64,000 nt of DNA from Sphingomonas sp. (GTDB lineage: Bacteria > Pseudomonadota > Alphaproteobacteria > Sphingomonadales > Sphingomonadaceae): contig NZ_JAHBZJ010000002.1 in NCBI RefSeq assembly GCF_019635455.1, positions 186,001-250,000 of the forward strand, given 5' to 3'. The translations under genes were made by a program, and so were the position numbers. Shown piece by piece: positions 43,147 to 54,145 of this stretch; positions within the stretch are counted from its first letter, which is position 1; the number at the start of each line of letters is the position of its first letter. The notes under the pieces were generated by a model, which did not search any database, was not told the origin of the DNA, and was given only the letters and a program-made list of their open reading frames with translations.

Positions 43147-44399
43147 CCGGCGTCCTGACCCCCGAGCGCCGCCGCTGGCTGATCGTCGCGGTCGTGTTCG
43201 TTGCGCTGCTGTTCAACTATCTCGACCGGCAGATCGTCGCGATCCTGAAGCCGGTGTTGAAGTCGGAGTTTAAGATCGACGATGCCGGCTACGCGATCCT
43301 GCTGAATCTGTTTACCGTCTGCTACGCCGTCATGTATCCGGTCAGCGGCTGGCTGGTCGATCGCTTCGGCCCCCGCGTTATAATGGGCATGGGGATCGTC
43401 GGCTGGTCGCTGGCGTGCATCGGCGGCGGCCTGTCGCGGACCTTCGGCGCGCTCGGCGCTTCCCGTGCCATACTCGGGCTGGCCGAGCCGACCAATTACC
43501 CCGCGCAGCTTAAGGTCGTGACCGTCTGGTTCCCGGGCAAGCTGCGCGCGACCGCCAATAGCCTGTGCGTCGCGGGCGGCTCGCTCGGCGCGATCGTCGC
43601 CCCGCCACTCGTGACCTGGATCGCGACCGCCTACGGCTGGCGCACCGTGTTTTTTGTATCCGGCGCGATCGGGCTGCTGATCGCGGTGACCTGGTGGCTG
43701 GTGTATCGCGACCCACCCGCCGAGATCGCAGCCGAAACCGAAGCGTCCACGATCAAGCGCAACGACACCGCGTTCACCTGGCCCCAGCTGTGGCGGACGC
43801 GCAGCCTGTGGGGTATTCTCCTGATCCGCTTCGTGAGCGATCCGGTCTGGTATTTTTGTATGTTCTGGCTGCCCGGCTATCTGCAGGAGGATTCGGGGCT
43901 GACGCTCGCGCAGGTCGGCATGTTCGGCTGGATCCCGTTCCTCGCCGCGGATCTCGGCAGCATCGCCAGCGCCGCATGGTCCGACCGGATGGTCCGACGC
44001 GGCACGACCCCGTTGATCGCTCGCAAGCGGATGCTGACGATCGTCGGCTTCCTCGCGCCGCTCTGCGTACTAACCCCCTCCCTGCCGAACGCCTTCGCCA
44101 CGCTCGCCATCTTCAGCCTGGTCGCGGTCGCCGCGCTTAGCTGGCTGTTCACGCTCAGCGTCGTGATCGCCGAGGCCTTTCCCGCCACCAATGCCGCCAG
44201 CGTGCTCGGCATCGCGGGGGGATGCGGCGCAGCGGGGGCGGTCATCTTCAACTATTTCGTCGGGCAGCTGATCGGCAGCGTCGGCGCGGGTCAGGTCTTC
44301 CTCGTGATGGCCTTCCTGCATCCGATCGCCATGGTCATCCTGTGGACCATGGTCCGCGAGGAGCGCGCCCCCACATCAAATTCAATCGTCGCAAGCTAA
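43143..44399 (+). CDS. MFS transporter, anion:cation symporter-like (hexuronate/sugar acid type)
   Basis: A 418-residue permease with twelve membrane helices. VFVALLFNYLDRQIVAILKPVLKSEFKIDD and the loop LVDRFGPRVIMGMGIVGWSL are typical of ExuT/DgoT-like carriers; RAILGLAEPTNYPAQLKVVTVWFPGKLRATANSLCVAGGSLGAIVAPPLV is the ACS-family helix 4-5 region. It probably brings a sugar acid or polyol into the cytoplasm. Overlap with the aldolase stop (ATGA) implies one operon; an upstream GTG (43137) would add two residues. Confidence 0.88.
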   Translation: MTGVLTPERRRWLIVAVVFVALLFNYLDRQIVAILKPVLKSEFKIDDAGYAILLNLFTVCYAVMYPVSGWLVDRFGPRVIMGMGIVGWSLACIGGGLSRTFGALGASRAILGLAEPTNYPAQLKVVTVWFPGKLRATANSLCVAGGSLGAIVAPPLVTWIATAYGWRTVFFVSGAIGLLIAVTWWLVYRDPPAEIAAETEASTIKRNDTAFTWPQLWRTRSLWGILLIRFVSDPVWYFCMFWLPGYLQEDSGLTLAQVGMFGWIPFLAADLGSIASAAWSDRMVRRGTTPLIARKRMLTIVGFLAPLCVLTPSLPNAFATLAIFSLVAVAALSWLFTLSVVIAEAFPATNAASVLGIAGGCGAAGAVIFNYFVGQLIGSVGAGQVFLVMAFLHPIAMVILWTMVREERAPTSNSIVAS

Positions 44400-44415
44400 A
44401 TGGGAATTCGGCTTC

Positions 44416-45843
44416 ATGACCTTCGCCAGCACCGTCCAGGAACCGGCCCGCACTCTGCCGGTGACCGCCAATTACGACGTGCTCGTCGTCGGCGGCGGGC
44501 CGTCAGGACTGACTGCGGCGCTGGCGGCGTCCGAGGACGGCCTGCGCGTCGGCCTGATCGACAGCCGCAGCTTCCTGGGCGGCAACATGACGATCGGCCT
44601 GCCGGTGCTCGGGTTTCTGGGGCAGAAGGGCAACCAGATCATCGACGGCCTGCCGCAGAAGTTCATCGACCGCCTCCGCAGCGAGCGTGACGGCGCGAGC
44701 GAGCATCGCCCATGCCCGCTCCACATGGGCATCACCCTGGTCGAACCCGAAGCGGTGAAGACCGTGGCGATGGAGATGCTGATCGAGGCCGGCGTCGATA
44801 TCCTGCTCTATACCTTCTTCGCCGGCACGATTGTCGAGAACGGTGCGATCCAGGGCGTCATCACCGAGAGCAAGAGCGGGCGGAGCGCGATCCTGGCCAA
44901 GGTCGTGATCGACTGCACCGGCGATGCGGACGTCGCCTACAACGCCGGCGTCCCGACCGAGAAGGGCAATGCCGAGGGCGGGATGCAGCCGCCGACGCTG
45001 ATGTTCTGCCTGGCCGGGGTCGATACCGACAAATTGCGCATGGCGATCGCAGAGGCACCCCCGGCGGCGCGCACCTACCTGACCGACTTCATCCCGGCCG
45101 AATATTTCGGCCAGAACCACCAGTTCATCGTCGTCGGCCTGCGCGAACTGGTGATGAAGGCCCGTGAGGAACGAAATCTCGAAATCCCCAACGACCGGAC
45201 GATCATCATCACCGGGCTGAAGAAGGGCGAGGTCTGGATCAATATGACCCGGGTGAAGGGTACCGACGGCACCAGCGCCCGCAGCCTGACCGAAGGCGAG
45301 ATCGAGGGTCGGCGGCAGATCGACGATATCGTCACCTATCTGACCCACTATGTCGCAGGGTTCGAGCACGCCTATTTCACCAAGACCGCACCGTTCCTGG
45401 GCATCCGCGAGACCCGGCGGATCGTCGGCCAGTATATGATGACACAGGAGGATGTGCTAGGCTGCCGCCACTTCGACGACGCGATCGCGGTCGCGAGCTA
45501 TCCGATCGACATCCACCGTCCCGGTGACGAGGATTGCACGCTGATCTGGTGCGGCGATTGCTACGACATCCCGTATCGTTCGCTGGTGCCGCAAGGGGTC
45601 GACAATCTCTTGGTCGCGGGCCGCAGCATCTCCGCCACGCACGAGGCGATGGGCGCGATCCGGGTGATGGCGACCTGCATGGCGATGGGCGAAGCCGCCG
45701 GACGCGCCGCCAAGATTTCGGTACGTGGCAACCGCACGCCCGCGGATATCGATATTGACGAGCTGCGCCGGCAACAGCTGGAGCACAACGTCTATTTGCG
45801 AGACCATGCCGGTAAGCGGATCCATCATTCTAAAGCGGCGTAG
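44416..45843 (+). CDS. FAD-dependent oxidoreductase (PF12831 FAD_oxidored)
   Basis: A 475-residue flavoprotein. The dinucleotide fold is DVLVVGGGPSGLTAALAASEDGLRVGLID, with the second FAD region IDCTGDADVAYNAGVPTEKG and the C-terminal LVPQGVDNLLVAGRSISATHEAMGAIRVMATCMAMGEAAGRAA. The PF12831 family is common in sugar-degradation loci, but few members have known reactions. It is the last gene of the aldolase-MFS-FAD operon and probably oxidises the imported sugar or sugar acid. The ribosome site is weak (GGGA about 11 bases before the ATG). Confidence 0.87.
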   Translation: MTFASTVQEPARTLPVTANYDVLVVGGGPSGLTAALAASEDGLRVGLIDSRSFLGGNMTIGLPVLGFLGQKGNQIIDGLPQKFIDRLRSERDGASEHRPCPLHMGITLVEPEAVKTVAMEMLIEAGVDILLYTFFAGTIVENGAIQGVITESKSGRSAILAKVVIDCTGDADVAYNAGVPTEKGNAEGGMQPPTLMFCLAGVDTDKLRMAIAEAPPAARTYLTDFIPAEYFGQNHQFIVVGLRELVMKAREERNLEIPNDRTIIITGLKKGEVWINMTRVKGTDGTSARSLTEGEIEGRRQIDDIVTYLTHYVAGFEHAYFTKTAPFLGIRETRRIVGQYMMTQEDVLGCRHFDDAIAVASYPIDIHRPGDEDCTLIWCGDCYDIPYRSLVPQGVDNLLVAGRSISATHEAMGAIRVMATCMAMGEAAGRAAKISVRGNRTPADIDIDELRRQQLEHNVYLRDHAGKRIHHSKAA

Positions 45844-45948
45844 AACGGATGCTGAATGATGTAGCGCGGATGGCAGCTTTCGGAATTGAGCGCCCAGATC
45901 ACTGACCACTGATTTTGGGGTGCTTTGCAGATGCGCCGGTCACCTGCG

Positions 45949-46236
45949 TTATACACCCGCCGCAAACTTCGCCCGCCGCGCCTCCCAGCGGGCGGACACA
46001 ACATCGCCGCGGGTGAGCGCATGCGCGCCGATATCGACCCGCAACCGTCCGGCAAGAATGGCGTCCAGCACTTGTGGCGACAGAAACGCCAGCCGTACCG
46101 CGCGGGTCACCCGGGACGCGCTGACCCCTTCGCGCGCGGCAAGCTCGCTGACGCGCAGCTCGCCTTGGGCAAGGATCGACCACCAGCGCCGGGCGGTGAG
46201 GATGAGCTTGAGCAGCCCGGGATCGGGCGCGGTCAC
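45949..46236 (-). CDS. small helix-turn-helix protein associated with the serine recombinase
   Basis: A 95-residue protein with a clear DNA-binding helix pair (GELRVSELAAREGVSASRVTRAVRLAFL). It starts with GTG nine bases after the recombinase stop, in the same direction, so it is probably its companion. The family was not named with confidence; its partner recombinase is broken here. Confidence 0.65.
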   Translation of the reverse strand: MTAPDPGLLKLILTARRWWSILAQGELRVSELAAREGVSASRVTRAVRLAFLSPQVLDAILAGRLRVDIGAHALTRGDVVSARWEARRAKFAAGV

Positions 46237-46245
46237 CCGGGCCGG

Positions 46246-47487
<1,242 letters not shown>

Positions 47488-48014
47488 CGATGTTCGCCGG
47501 CGACATTCGACACCGTCGCGTCCAGGCGATGCGCGGCTTTCGACACTGGCGATGGCATATGGACGAGATGTTCGTGAAGCTTAACGGCGAGCATGTGTTT
47601 GGCGCGCCGTCGATCACGAGGGCGAGATTCTCGAGCGTTTCGTCGCCCGGACGCGCGACAAGACCGCCGTGCTGGCCTTCATGAAAAAGGCGTTCAAGCG
47701 CCACGGCTCGCCCGAGGCAATTGTCACCGACGGCCTGCGTTCATACGGCGCGGCAATGAGCGATCTGGGCAACGCGGGTAAACGGGGGGGCGGGCGTCAC
47801 GCCAACAACCGCGCCGAGTGAAGCCACCCTTCCATTCCGACGACGCGAGCGCGCGATGCTCAGATTCCGGCAAATGAAATCGCTACAGAAATTCACCTCG
47901 GTCCACGCCAATATCGGCAATCACTTCAACCTCGAACGCCATCTCGTCAGCCGCGAAATCTACAAGGAACGCCGCTCCGCCGCGATCGCTGAGTGGCAAA
48001 ATCTCGCTGCCTGA
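47488..48014 (+). mobile_element. IS6-family transposase remnant
   Basis: Translating across frames gives MRGFRHWRWHMDEMFVKLNGE, then RAVDHEGEILERFVARTRDKTAVLAFMKKAFKRHGSPEAIVTDGLRSYGAAM, then GRHANNRAE, and finally KFTSVHANIGNHFNLERHLVSREIYKERRSAAIAEWQ, all in IS6 transposase order. Several lesions are visible: a loss of about four bases near 47597 and a TGA where the Asn codon after NNRAE is expected (~47819). The N-terminal ~60 residues are absent at the join with the recombinase. Non-functional. Confidence 0.88.
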
Positions 48015-48224
48015 AGCTCCTCCTCGCGCTACCCGCAATGCACCCTGGGAAGACTGGTTCGCGTCGGACTGACAGCACCGCCATCGATAAACCTTCAAAT
48101 ATCCGCTTACGGTTGGCCGCCGTTCCTCCGGCGCCTTCGCATGGCTCCGCCTGATCGCGACTGGCGGGGAACCTCCTGCATGCTGGGACATTGTGTGCCG
48201 CTGGACCAACAGGAGGCCAACCCT

Positions 48225-48494
48225 ATGAAGATGATCGTGAAAGCCGCGCTCGCCGGCGCGGGCCTTGTCGCCCTGTCCGCCTGTGGCGGAGGTGCCGATG
48301 ACAAGGCGGCGGCGAATGTCGAGGCGGCGGCGGACAATGTCGCCGACAATCTGGAGGAACAGGCCGACATGGCGCCCAACGAGACGATGGAAGAGGCGCT
48401 GGACCAGCAGGCAGACAATGTGCGCGAAGCCGGCGAGGACAAGGCCGACGCGATCGATCGGCAGGACGATGCGCGGATGGAGAATTCGCGCTGA
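48225..48494 (+). CDS. small acidic lipoprotein
   Basis: An 89-residue lipoprotein: MKMIVKAALAGAGLVALSACGGG has a lipobox (LSAC), followed by a highly charged helix rich in Ala, Glu and Asp (ANVEAAADNVADNLEEQADMAPNETMEEALDQQADNVREAGEDKADAID) that should be a coiled coil. AGGAGG precedes the ATG by eight bases. A sphingomonad-type hypothetical; role unknown. First intact gene to the right of the mobile remnants. Confidence 0.75.
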   Translation: MKMIVKAALAGAGLVALSACGGGADDKAAANVEAAADNVADNLEEQADMAPNETMEEALDQQADNVREAGEDKADAIDRQDDARMENSR

Positions 48495-48510
48495 GATCAA
48501 CCGGCTGAAC

Positions 48511-48834
48511 TCATCCCGGTGGCCGGCGGTCGAGGAGGTCGTCGGTCACCTCCATCAGCAGCAGCGGTTCCCGCGCGGCCTCGGCGATGGCATCGACAAA
48601 GGCGGCCCGGGCCTCTGCATCGTCATAGACCATCTTCGCATCGAACGCGGCCTGCCACGTCGCGCGGTCGGGCCATTCGGCCACGCCGATGAACCGTCCC
48701 TGGTCATCAACGTGCAGACGCGAGCCGAGGCTGCCATAGGTCTCGCGGATCAGATCGGTCCCGCGGCGCCAGGCGGCGCGGAACTGCGCTTCCTTCCCGG
48801 CATGAACCTTCCACCAATAGGCGGCGACGAACAT
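48511..48834 (-). CDS. antibiotic biosynthesis monooxygenase-like (ABM, dimeric alpha-beta barrel) protein
   Basis: A 107-residue protein with the small ferredoxin-like ABM fold: MFVAAYWWKVHAGKEAQFRAAWRRGTDLIRE, GSRLHVDDQGRFIGVAEWPDRATWQAAF. Such proteins are heme-, quinol- or carbon-oxidising, or non-catalytic. The start at 48834 has GGGGGAG five bases upstream. It follows the oxygenase-like gene by 13 bases, so the two are likely co-transcribed. Substrate unknown. Confidence 0.75.
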   Translation of the reverse strand: MFVAAYWWKVHAGKEAQFRAAWRRGTDLIRETYGSLGSRLHVDDQGRFIGVAEWPDRATWQAAFDAKMVYDDAEARAAFVDAIAEAAREPLLLMEVTDDLLDRRPPG

Positions 48835-48847
48835 TGGCGCTCCCCCT

Positions 48848-49483
48848 TCAACCAGCCCCCTGCCCGGCAGCGGTAGCGGGTGCGGGGGCGAAGAACATGA
48901 GATAGACCAGACGCCCGTCCTCTGGCCCGGTTCCAAAACCCGGGGCGCTGTTGTGGAACATCCACGGGCTGAACAGGATCAGCCGGTTGAAGCGCATCGG
49001 CGCGGTGAACACGCGTTCCCACGCCGCCGGGCGGGTGGTGTCGCGGTTCACCACATCCTCGACCAGCGCGGTGCCGTTCGGATATCCGGCGGCCACCATC
49101 CCATCGATCGTCGCCGGCACGCGTTCGAGCCCGGTGCGGCGGTGGCGAAAGAAATCGGTGCCGCCGCGACAATCGCCCGGGCGGGAAAGATAGAGGATGC
49201 CGGACCAGGCGGCCGGATCGATATGCACCCCGCTGCGCCCCCGATCGCCCTTCAGCGTCAGCCGGCAATGGCCGTGCAGCGTACCGGGCGCGCCGGCCAG
49301 CGGGCGCCCGGCGATGCGTGAGACATAGGCGTCGAGGCCGGGAATCGGCAGCGCGCGATGCGACACCAGCCCGGGATAATTCGCGCCCGCGTCGCGTGCC
49401 TCATAGCCGAGCGCCAGCGCCTGCCGCCGCAGTTCGAGCGGATTGGCGGCGAAATCGTCGATCATGACGAAGGCGGGGGACAT
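48848..49483 (-). CDS. DUF6445 family 2OG-Fe(II) oxygenase-like protein
   Basis: About 211 residues. It shows the jelly-roll pattern with HxD (SGVHIDPAAWSGILYLSRPGDCRGGTDFF) and a late His (LILFSPWMFHNSAPGFG), the iron-ligand arrangement of 2-oxoglutarate dioxygenases. The start FVMIDDFAANPLELRRQALAL is typical of DUF6445, a family often beside tryptophan-halogenase-like genes in Sphingomonadales. No halogenase is in this window. Start at 49483 chosen as the nearest ATG to the domain; the ribosome site is weak. Confidence 0.78.
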   Translation of the reverse strand: MSPAFVMIDDFAANPLELRRQALALGYEARDAGANYPGLVSHRALPIPGLDAYVSRIAGRPLAGAPGTLHGHCRLTLKGDRGRSGVHIDPAAWSGILYLSRPGDCRGGTDFFRHRRTGLERVPATIDGMVAAGYPNGTALVEDVVNRDTTRPAAWERVFTAPMRFNRLILFSPWMFHNSAPGFGTGPEDGRLVYLMFFAPAPATAAGQGAG

Positions 49484-49561
49484 CGGCGCGGTCTGGCAAA
49501 GCCGGGACGGCGCGGCAAGTGGCGATTGACGCGCGCGGCACGACCGCCGAACATCGCCGGC

Positions 49562-49999
49562 ATGCTGGTACAGCTTGCCCTTGCCACACTGATGGTCCTG
49601 CTGACGGTGACGATCCATGGGGCGGGCCTGATGGCGCTGAGCCGCGTCATGCGGCTTGAGGCGACGGACGAGCGGCGGGCGGCGCATGGGCGACCCGGCC
49701 TGCGCCTCGCGACCCGCGCCTTTGCCGCGACGATGGCGATCGTGCTGGCGCTGTTCACGCTGCACGGGATCGAGATCTGGCTCTATGCGCTGGTCTATCT
49801 GATGACCGGGGCGATGGCCGGTCTTGAACATGCGGTCTATTTCTCGACCATCACCTATGCGACGATCGGCTATGACGATCAGGGGCTGGGCGAGGCGTGG
49901 AAGCTGGTCGCCGCGATCGAGGGGGTGAACGGGGTGATCCTGCTCGGCTGGTCCACCGCATTCTTCGTGACGATGGTCGGGCGGTTGCGGCCGGCCTGA
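49562..49999 (+). CDS. two-helix potassium channel family protein
   Basis: A 145-residue membrane protein of the ion channel (Ion_trans_2) family. A helix pair brackets a pore loop with the filter-like segment AVYFSTITYATIGYDDQGLG, where TIGYD corresponds to the K-selective TVGYG. An additional N-terminal helix is present and no RCK domain. It probably passes K or a related ion. The ATG lies at 49562 and is divergent from the oxygenase-like gene. Confidence 0.8.
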   Translation: MLVQLALATLMVLLTVTIHGAGLMALSRVMRLEATDERRAAHGRPGLRLATRAFAATMAIVLALFTLHGIEIWLYALVYLMTGAMAGLEHAVYFSTITYATIGYDDQGLGEAWKLVAAIEGVNGVILLGWSTAFFVTMVGRLRPA

Positions 50000-50008
50000 C
50001 CCGCGCCC

Positions 50009-50758
50009 TCATCCCACGCGGCGGCGCGCGGCAAGACGCAGGCGCAGCCACCCCGCCCCCGCCCACCAGGCGAGCGCCCAGAGCGTACCGAAACTCCATC
50101 CGGCCAGCACGTCGCTGGGCCAGTGGACGCCGACATAGACGCGGCTGACCCCGATCGCGGTGACAAGGCCGATGGTGGCGGCAAGCAGGAAGATGCGCGC
50201 GGGCCGATCCGGCACCACCTGAATCCCCAGCAGCGCCACCGTCAGATAGACGATCGCGCTGTTCGCCGAATGACCGCTGGGAAAGCTGGCCGAGCCGACC
50301 TCGACCAGATGGTCGATCAGCGCGGGGCGTTCGCGGCCGAAGATCCGCTTGGCGAGGCCGACCGCGATCGACCCGGTGACCGTACCCGCAATCACGAGCG
50401 CGGCGGTGAGGAAATGGCGCCCGGCGAGCAGCAGACCGACCGCCAGCACCACGACGAGCGTCAGCACGGTGCCGCCGCCCAGTGCGGTGATGTCGATCAT
50501 CGCCTGTTTCAGCCAGACCGGGCCGTCGGGGATCTCCGGATTGCCGCCCTCCCGCATCGCCAGCATCAGCGCGCTGTCGAACGCGACGAGATGCCCGCCC
50601 GCGACCGTCCGCCCGATCAGCGCCAGCAGCCCCACCGCCCCGGCAAGCGCCGCCATCGCGATCAGGACGAACGGCGGATGCGCGGGATCGGGCGCGGACC
50701 GGTCCGGGGTGACCGGGGTGTCGGCGAGCATGTGCGTGGCGGTTTCGACTGCATCCAT
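50009..50758 (-). CDS. PAP2 family phosphatase
   Basis: A 249-residue membrane protein with about six helices and all three PAP2 motifs: KRIFGRERP, SFPSGHSANS and SRVYVGVHWPSDVLAG. It dephosphorylates lipid phosphates such as phosphatidate or undecaprenyl pyrophosphate at the outer face of the inner membrane. It is convergent with the channel gene, nine bases away. ATG at 50758 with a non-conserved cytoplasmic N terminus. Confidence 0.9.
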   Translation of the reverse strand: MDAVETATHMLADTPVTPDRSAPDPAHPPFVLIAMAALAGAVGLLALIGRTVAGGHLVAFDSALMLAMREGGNPEIPDGPVWLKQAMIDITALGGGTVLTLVVVLAVGLLLAGRHFLTAALVIAGTVTGSIAVGLAKRIFGRERPALIDHLVEVGSASFPSGHSANSAIVYLTVALLGIQVVPDRPARIFLLAATIGLVTAIGVSRVYVGVHWPSDVLAGWSFGTLWALAWWAGAGWLRLRLAARRRVG

Positions 50759-50950
50759 CGCGGCATCCTTACACGATTGCGTGGCGATGAACGCGGCATC
50801 CGGTGCGCGGGTTCATCGCGGTCGCCCGGCAAGGGCGCGCCGGGCGCGGTCAGGGCGGCCGGATTTCACGGATATCTTGACCGGCCCGATCACTTTTCAC
50901 GAAATGCGCTTATTGTTGAAAGTGGCCGGGGCGGTTTGGAGGTTCGTGCA

Positions 50951-51088
50951 ATGGACAAACCCGGCTTTGCCGAGCACGCGACCGGAACGGGCGTATCCGA
51001 AGCTGATCCGGTTTCCGGGAGTACCAGCGGCGTTGCGCGCGGGATGAGGCAACATGGCCGCGAAAACGACCCCTATGGGCCGACCTGA
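50951..51088 (+). CDS. possible small protein (45 aa)
   Basis: A short frame (MDKPGFAEHATGTGVSEADP... to ENDPYGPT) with GGAGG at 50938-50942, eight bases before the ATG. It overlaps the end of the convergent GIY-YIG gene by 16 bases. Otherwise the 314-bp gap 50759-51072 holds only promoter-like AT-richer sequence. No family known; modest support. Confidence 0.4.
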   Translation: MDKPGFAEHATGTGVSEADPVSGSTSGVARGMRQHGRENDPYGPT

Positions 51089-52017
51089 TCTGAAACCACG
51101 ATCCGCAATGCAGGTTCGCTTTGCTCAATTTTCCAATCCGCATACGTTCGCTTCGTTCCCTTAACCTTCCACTCAGTTCGACCATTCGCGTTTCGGTCCA
51201 ACACGACCGCGGCAGCTGCGGAGGGACTATTGAAGGAAAAAGGCGAAGCAAATCGATATAGGTTCTCTCCATTATCCTGGAGAACGCCCTGTGAAATCAG
51301 CGCCGCTCTCAAATTGGAATATGTGTTAGCCTGAAAACCGGAGTCTTTGAGCGCCAAGGAACCCTCCAAGACGATGAATTCGCCGTCTTCCTCTACGGCG
51401 TCAGCTGCGGCCCCAGCTTTATGGCGAATTTCGAATTTGATCTCGCCGAAGGTTCTCTGCTCAGGCGGCGTAGAGGTCTGAGCGGCCGCTTTGGGCTGTG
51501 GCTTTAACAAATCCAGCCCAATCACAGGCAAAATTACCTGTAGGTTGAGTAGAAACTGTTCCATGTTCGCTTGGTCGGCTTCCGGCAGTCGTCGCCGCAA
51601 GCCTGACGGATACGTGCCATTATCAAGCTCAACTCGCTTAGCTGAAGCCGCCATCTCAATTAGGCGAGCTTCAAGATACTCGACATGCCCCTTGGACAAA
51701 TCATCATCGCTTGTTGTCACCGCGATGGCAGTTTCCCAGAACTCACGCTGTCCGGCGCTCTGCTTAATTCGCTCCACGACACTGTTCGCAGATCCAATAT
51801 ACGCTCGTGCACCGCCCGGTCTCTGCGGGTCAGGACCATGAAGAATGTATATGCCTGTTCGATCAAGCTCTGACCTTGAGAGCAAGGCACCAAAAGTCGA
51901 ATCTGTCGCGACGAAAGTTAGCCCGGTCCAACCGTGTATCGTGACCTTTCGTAAGCCGTTCGGCGTTCCATCAACTAGGAACAGCTGGATGGTTCGGCCG
52001 AACGGTGTGTCAGACAT
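51073..52017 (-). CDS. GIY-YIG nuclease family protein with DUF4357 domain
   Basis: A 314-residue protein. The GIY-YIG part reads TGIYILHG...ARAYIGSANSVVERIKQ, with the late Glu in VEYLEARLIEMA, so the catalytic set (GIY, YIG, Arg, Glu) is kept. The C-terminal DUF4357 domain has FIVLEGSLALKDSG, LRAALISQGVL and SPSAAAAVVLDRNANGRTEWKV. Such genes accompany restriction-modification or defence islands. Its GC is clearly lower than its neighbours and it stands alone, so recent transfer is likely. Confidence 0.88.
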   Translation of the reverse strand: MSDTPFGRTIQLFLVDGTPNGLRKVTIHGWTGLTFVATDSTFGALLSRSELDRTGIYILHGPDPQRPGGARAYIGSANSVVERIKQSAGQREFWETAIAVTTSDDDLSKGHVEYLEARLIEMAASAKRVELDNGTYPSGLRRRLPEADQANMEQFLLNLQVILPVIGLDLLKPQPKAAAQTSTPPEQRTFGEIKFEIRHKAGAAADAVEEDGEFIVLEGSLALKDSGFQANTYSNLRAALISQGVLQDNGENLYRFASPFSFNSPSAAAAVVLDRNANGRTEWKVKGTKRTYADWKIEQSEPALRIVVSDQVGP

Positions 52018-52029
52018 AATTCTCAGCTC

Positions 52030-53895
<1,866 letters not shown>

Positions 53896-53936
53896 CTACT
53901 CCAAAGGGGAGAGGACGGACTTCGGGGAAAGGCCGC

Positions 53937-54045
53937 TCCCTCCCTACGCCGGTGCCCATTTGCCAGGAATGGGACGGATCAGGTTCAGCGGGTCGGCGGC
54001 TCGTACCGCCCTCTCAAGCGCCGCTCAGCGCTCCCCCGGGGATGA
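53937..54045 (-). ncRNA. TPP riboswitch (THI element) of thiC
   Basis: On the minus strand it holds the conserved CTGAACCTGATC core, the GCGCTGAGCGGCGCTTGAGAGG region and the 3' GGCGTAGGGA, ending 48 bases before thiC. The following leader contains CTCTCCCC opposite the ribosome site GGAGTAGAG, so control of translation is plausible. Confidence 0.93.
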
Positions 54046-54145
54046 CGCCGTTCTAGCAGGTTGGGCGAGGGCGTCCAGCGACGCGTGCCACGGGCGATGC
54101 GCACATGGTGTCGGCGCGACGGTTCGGGTGCCGGCGCCGCAGCGT

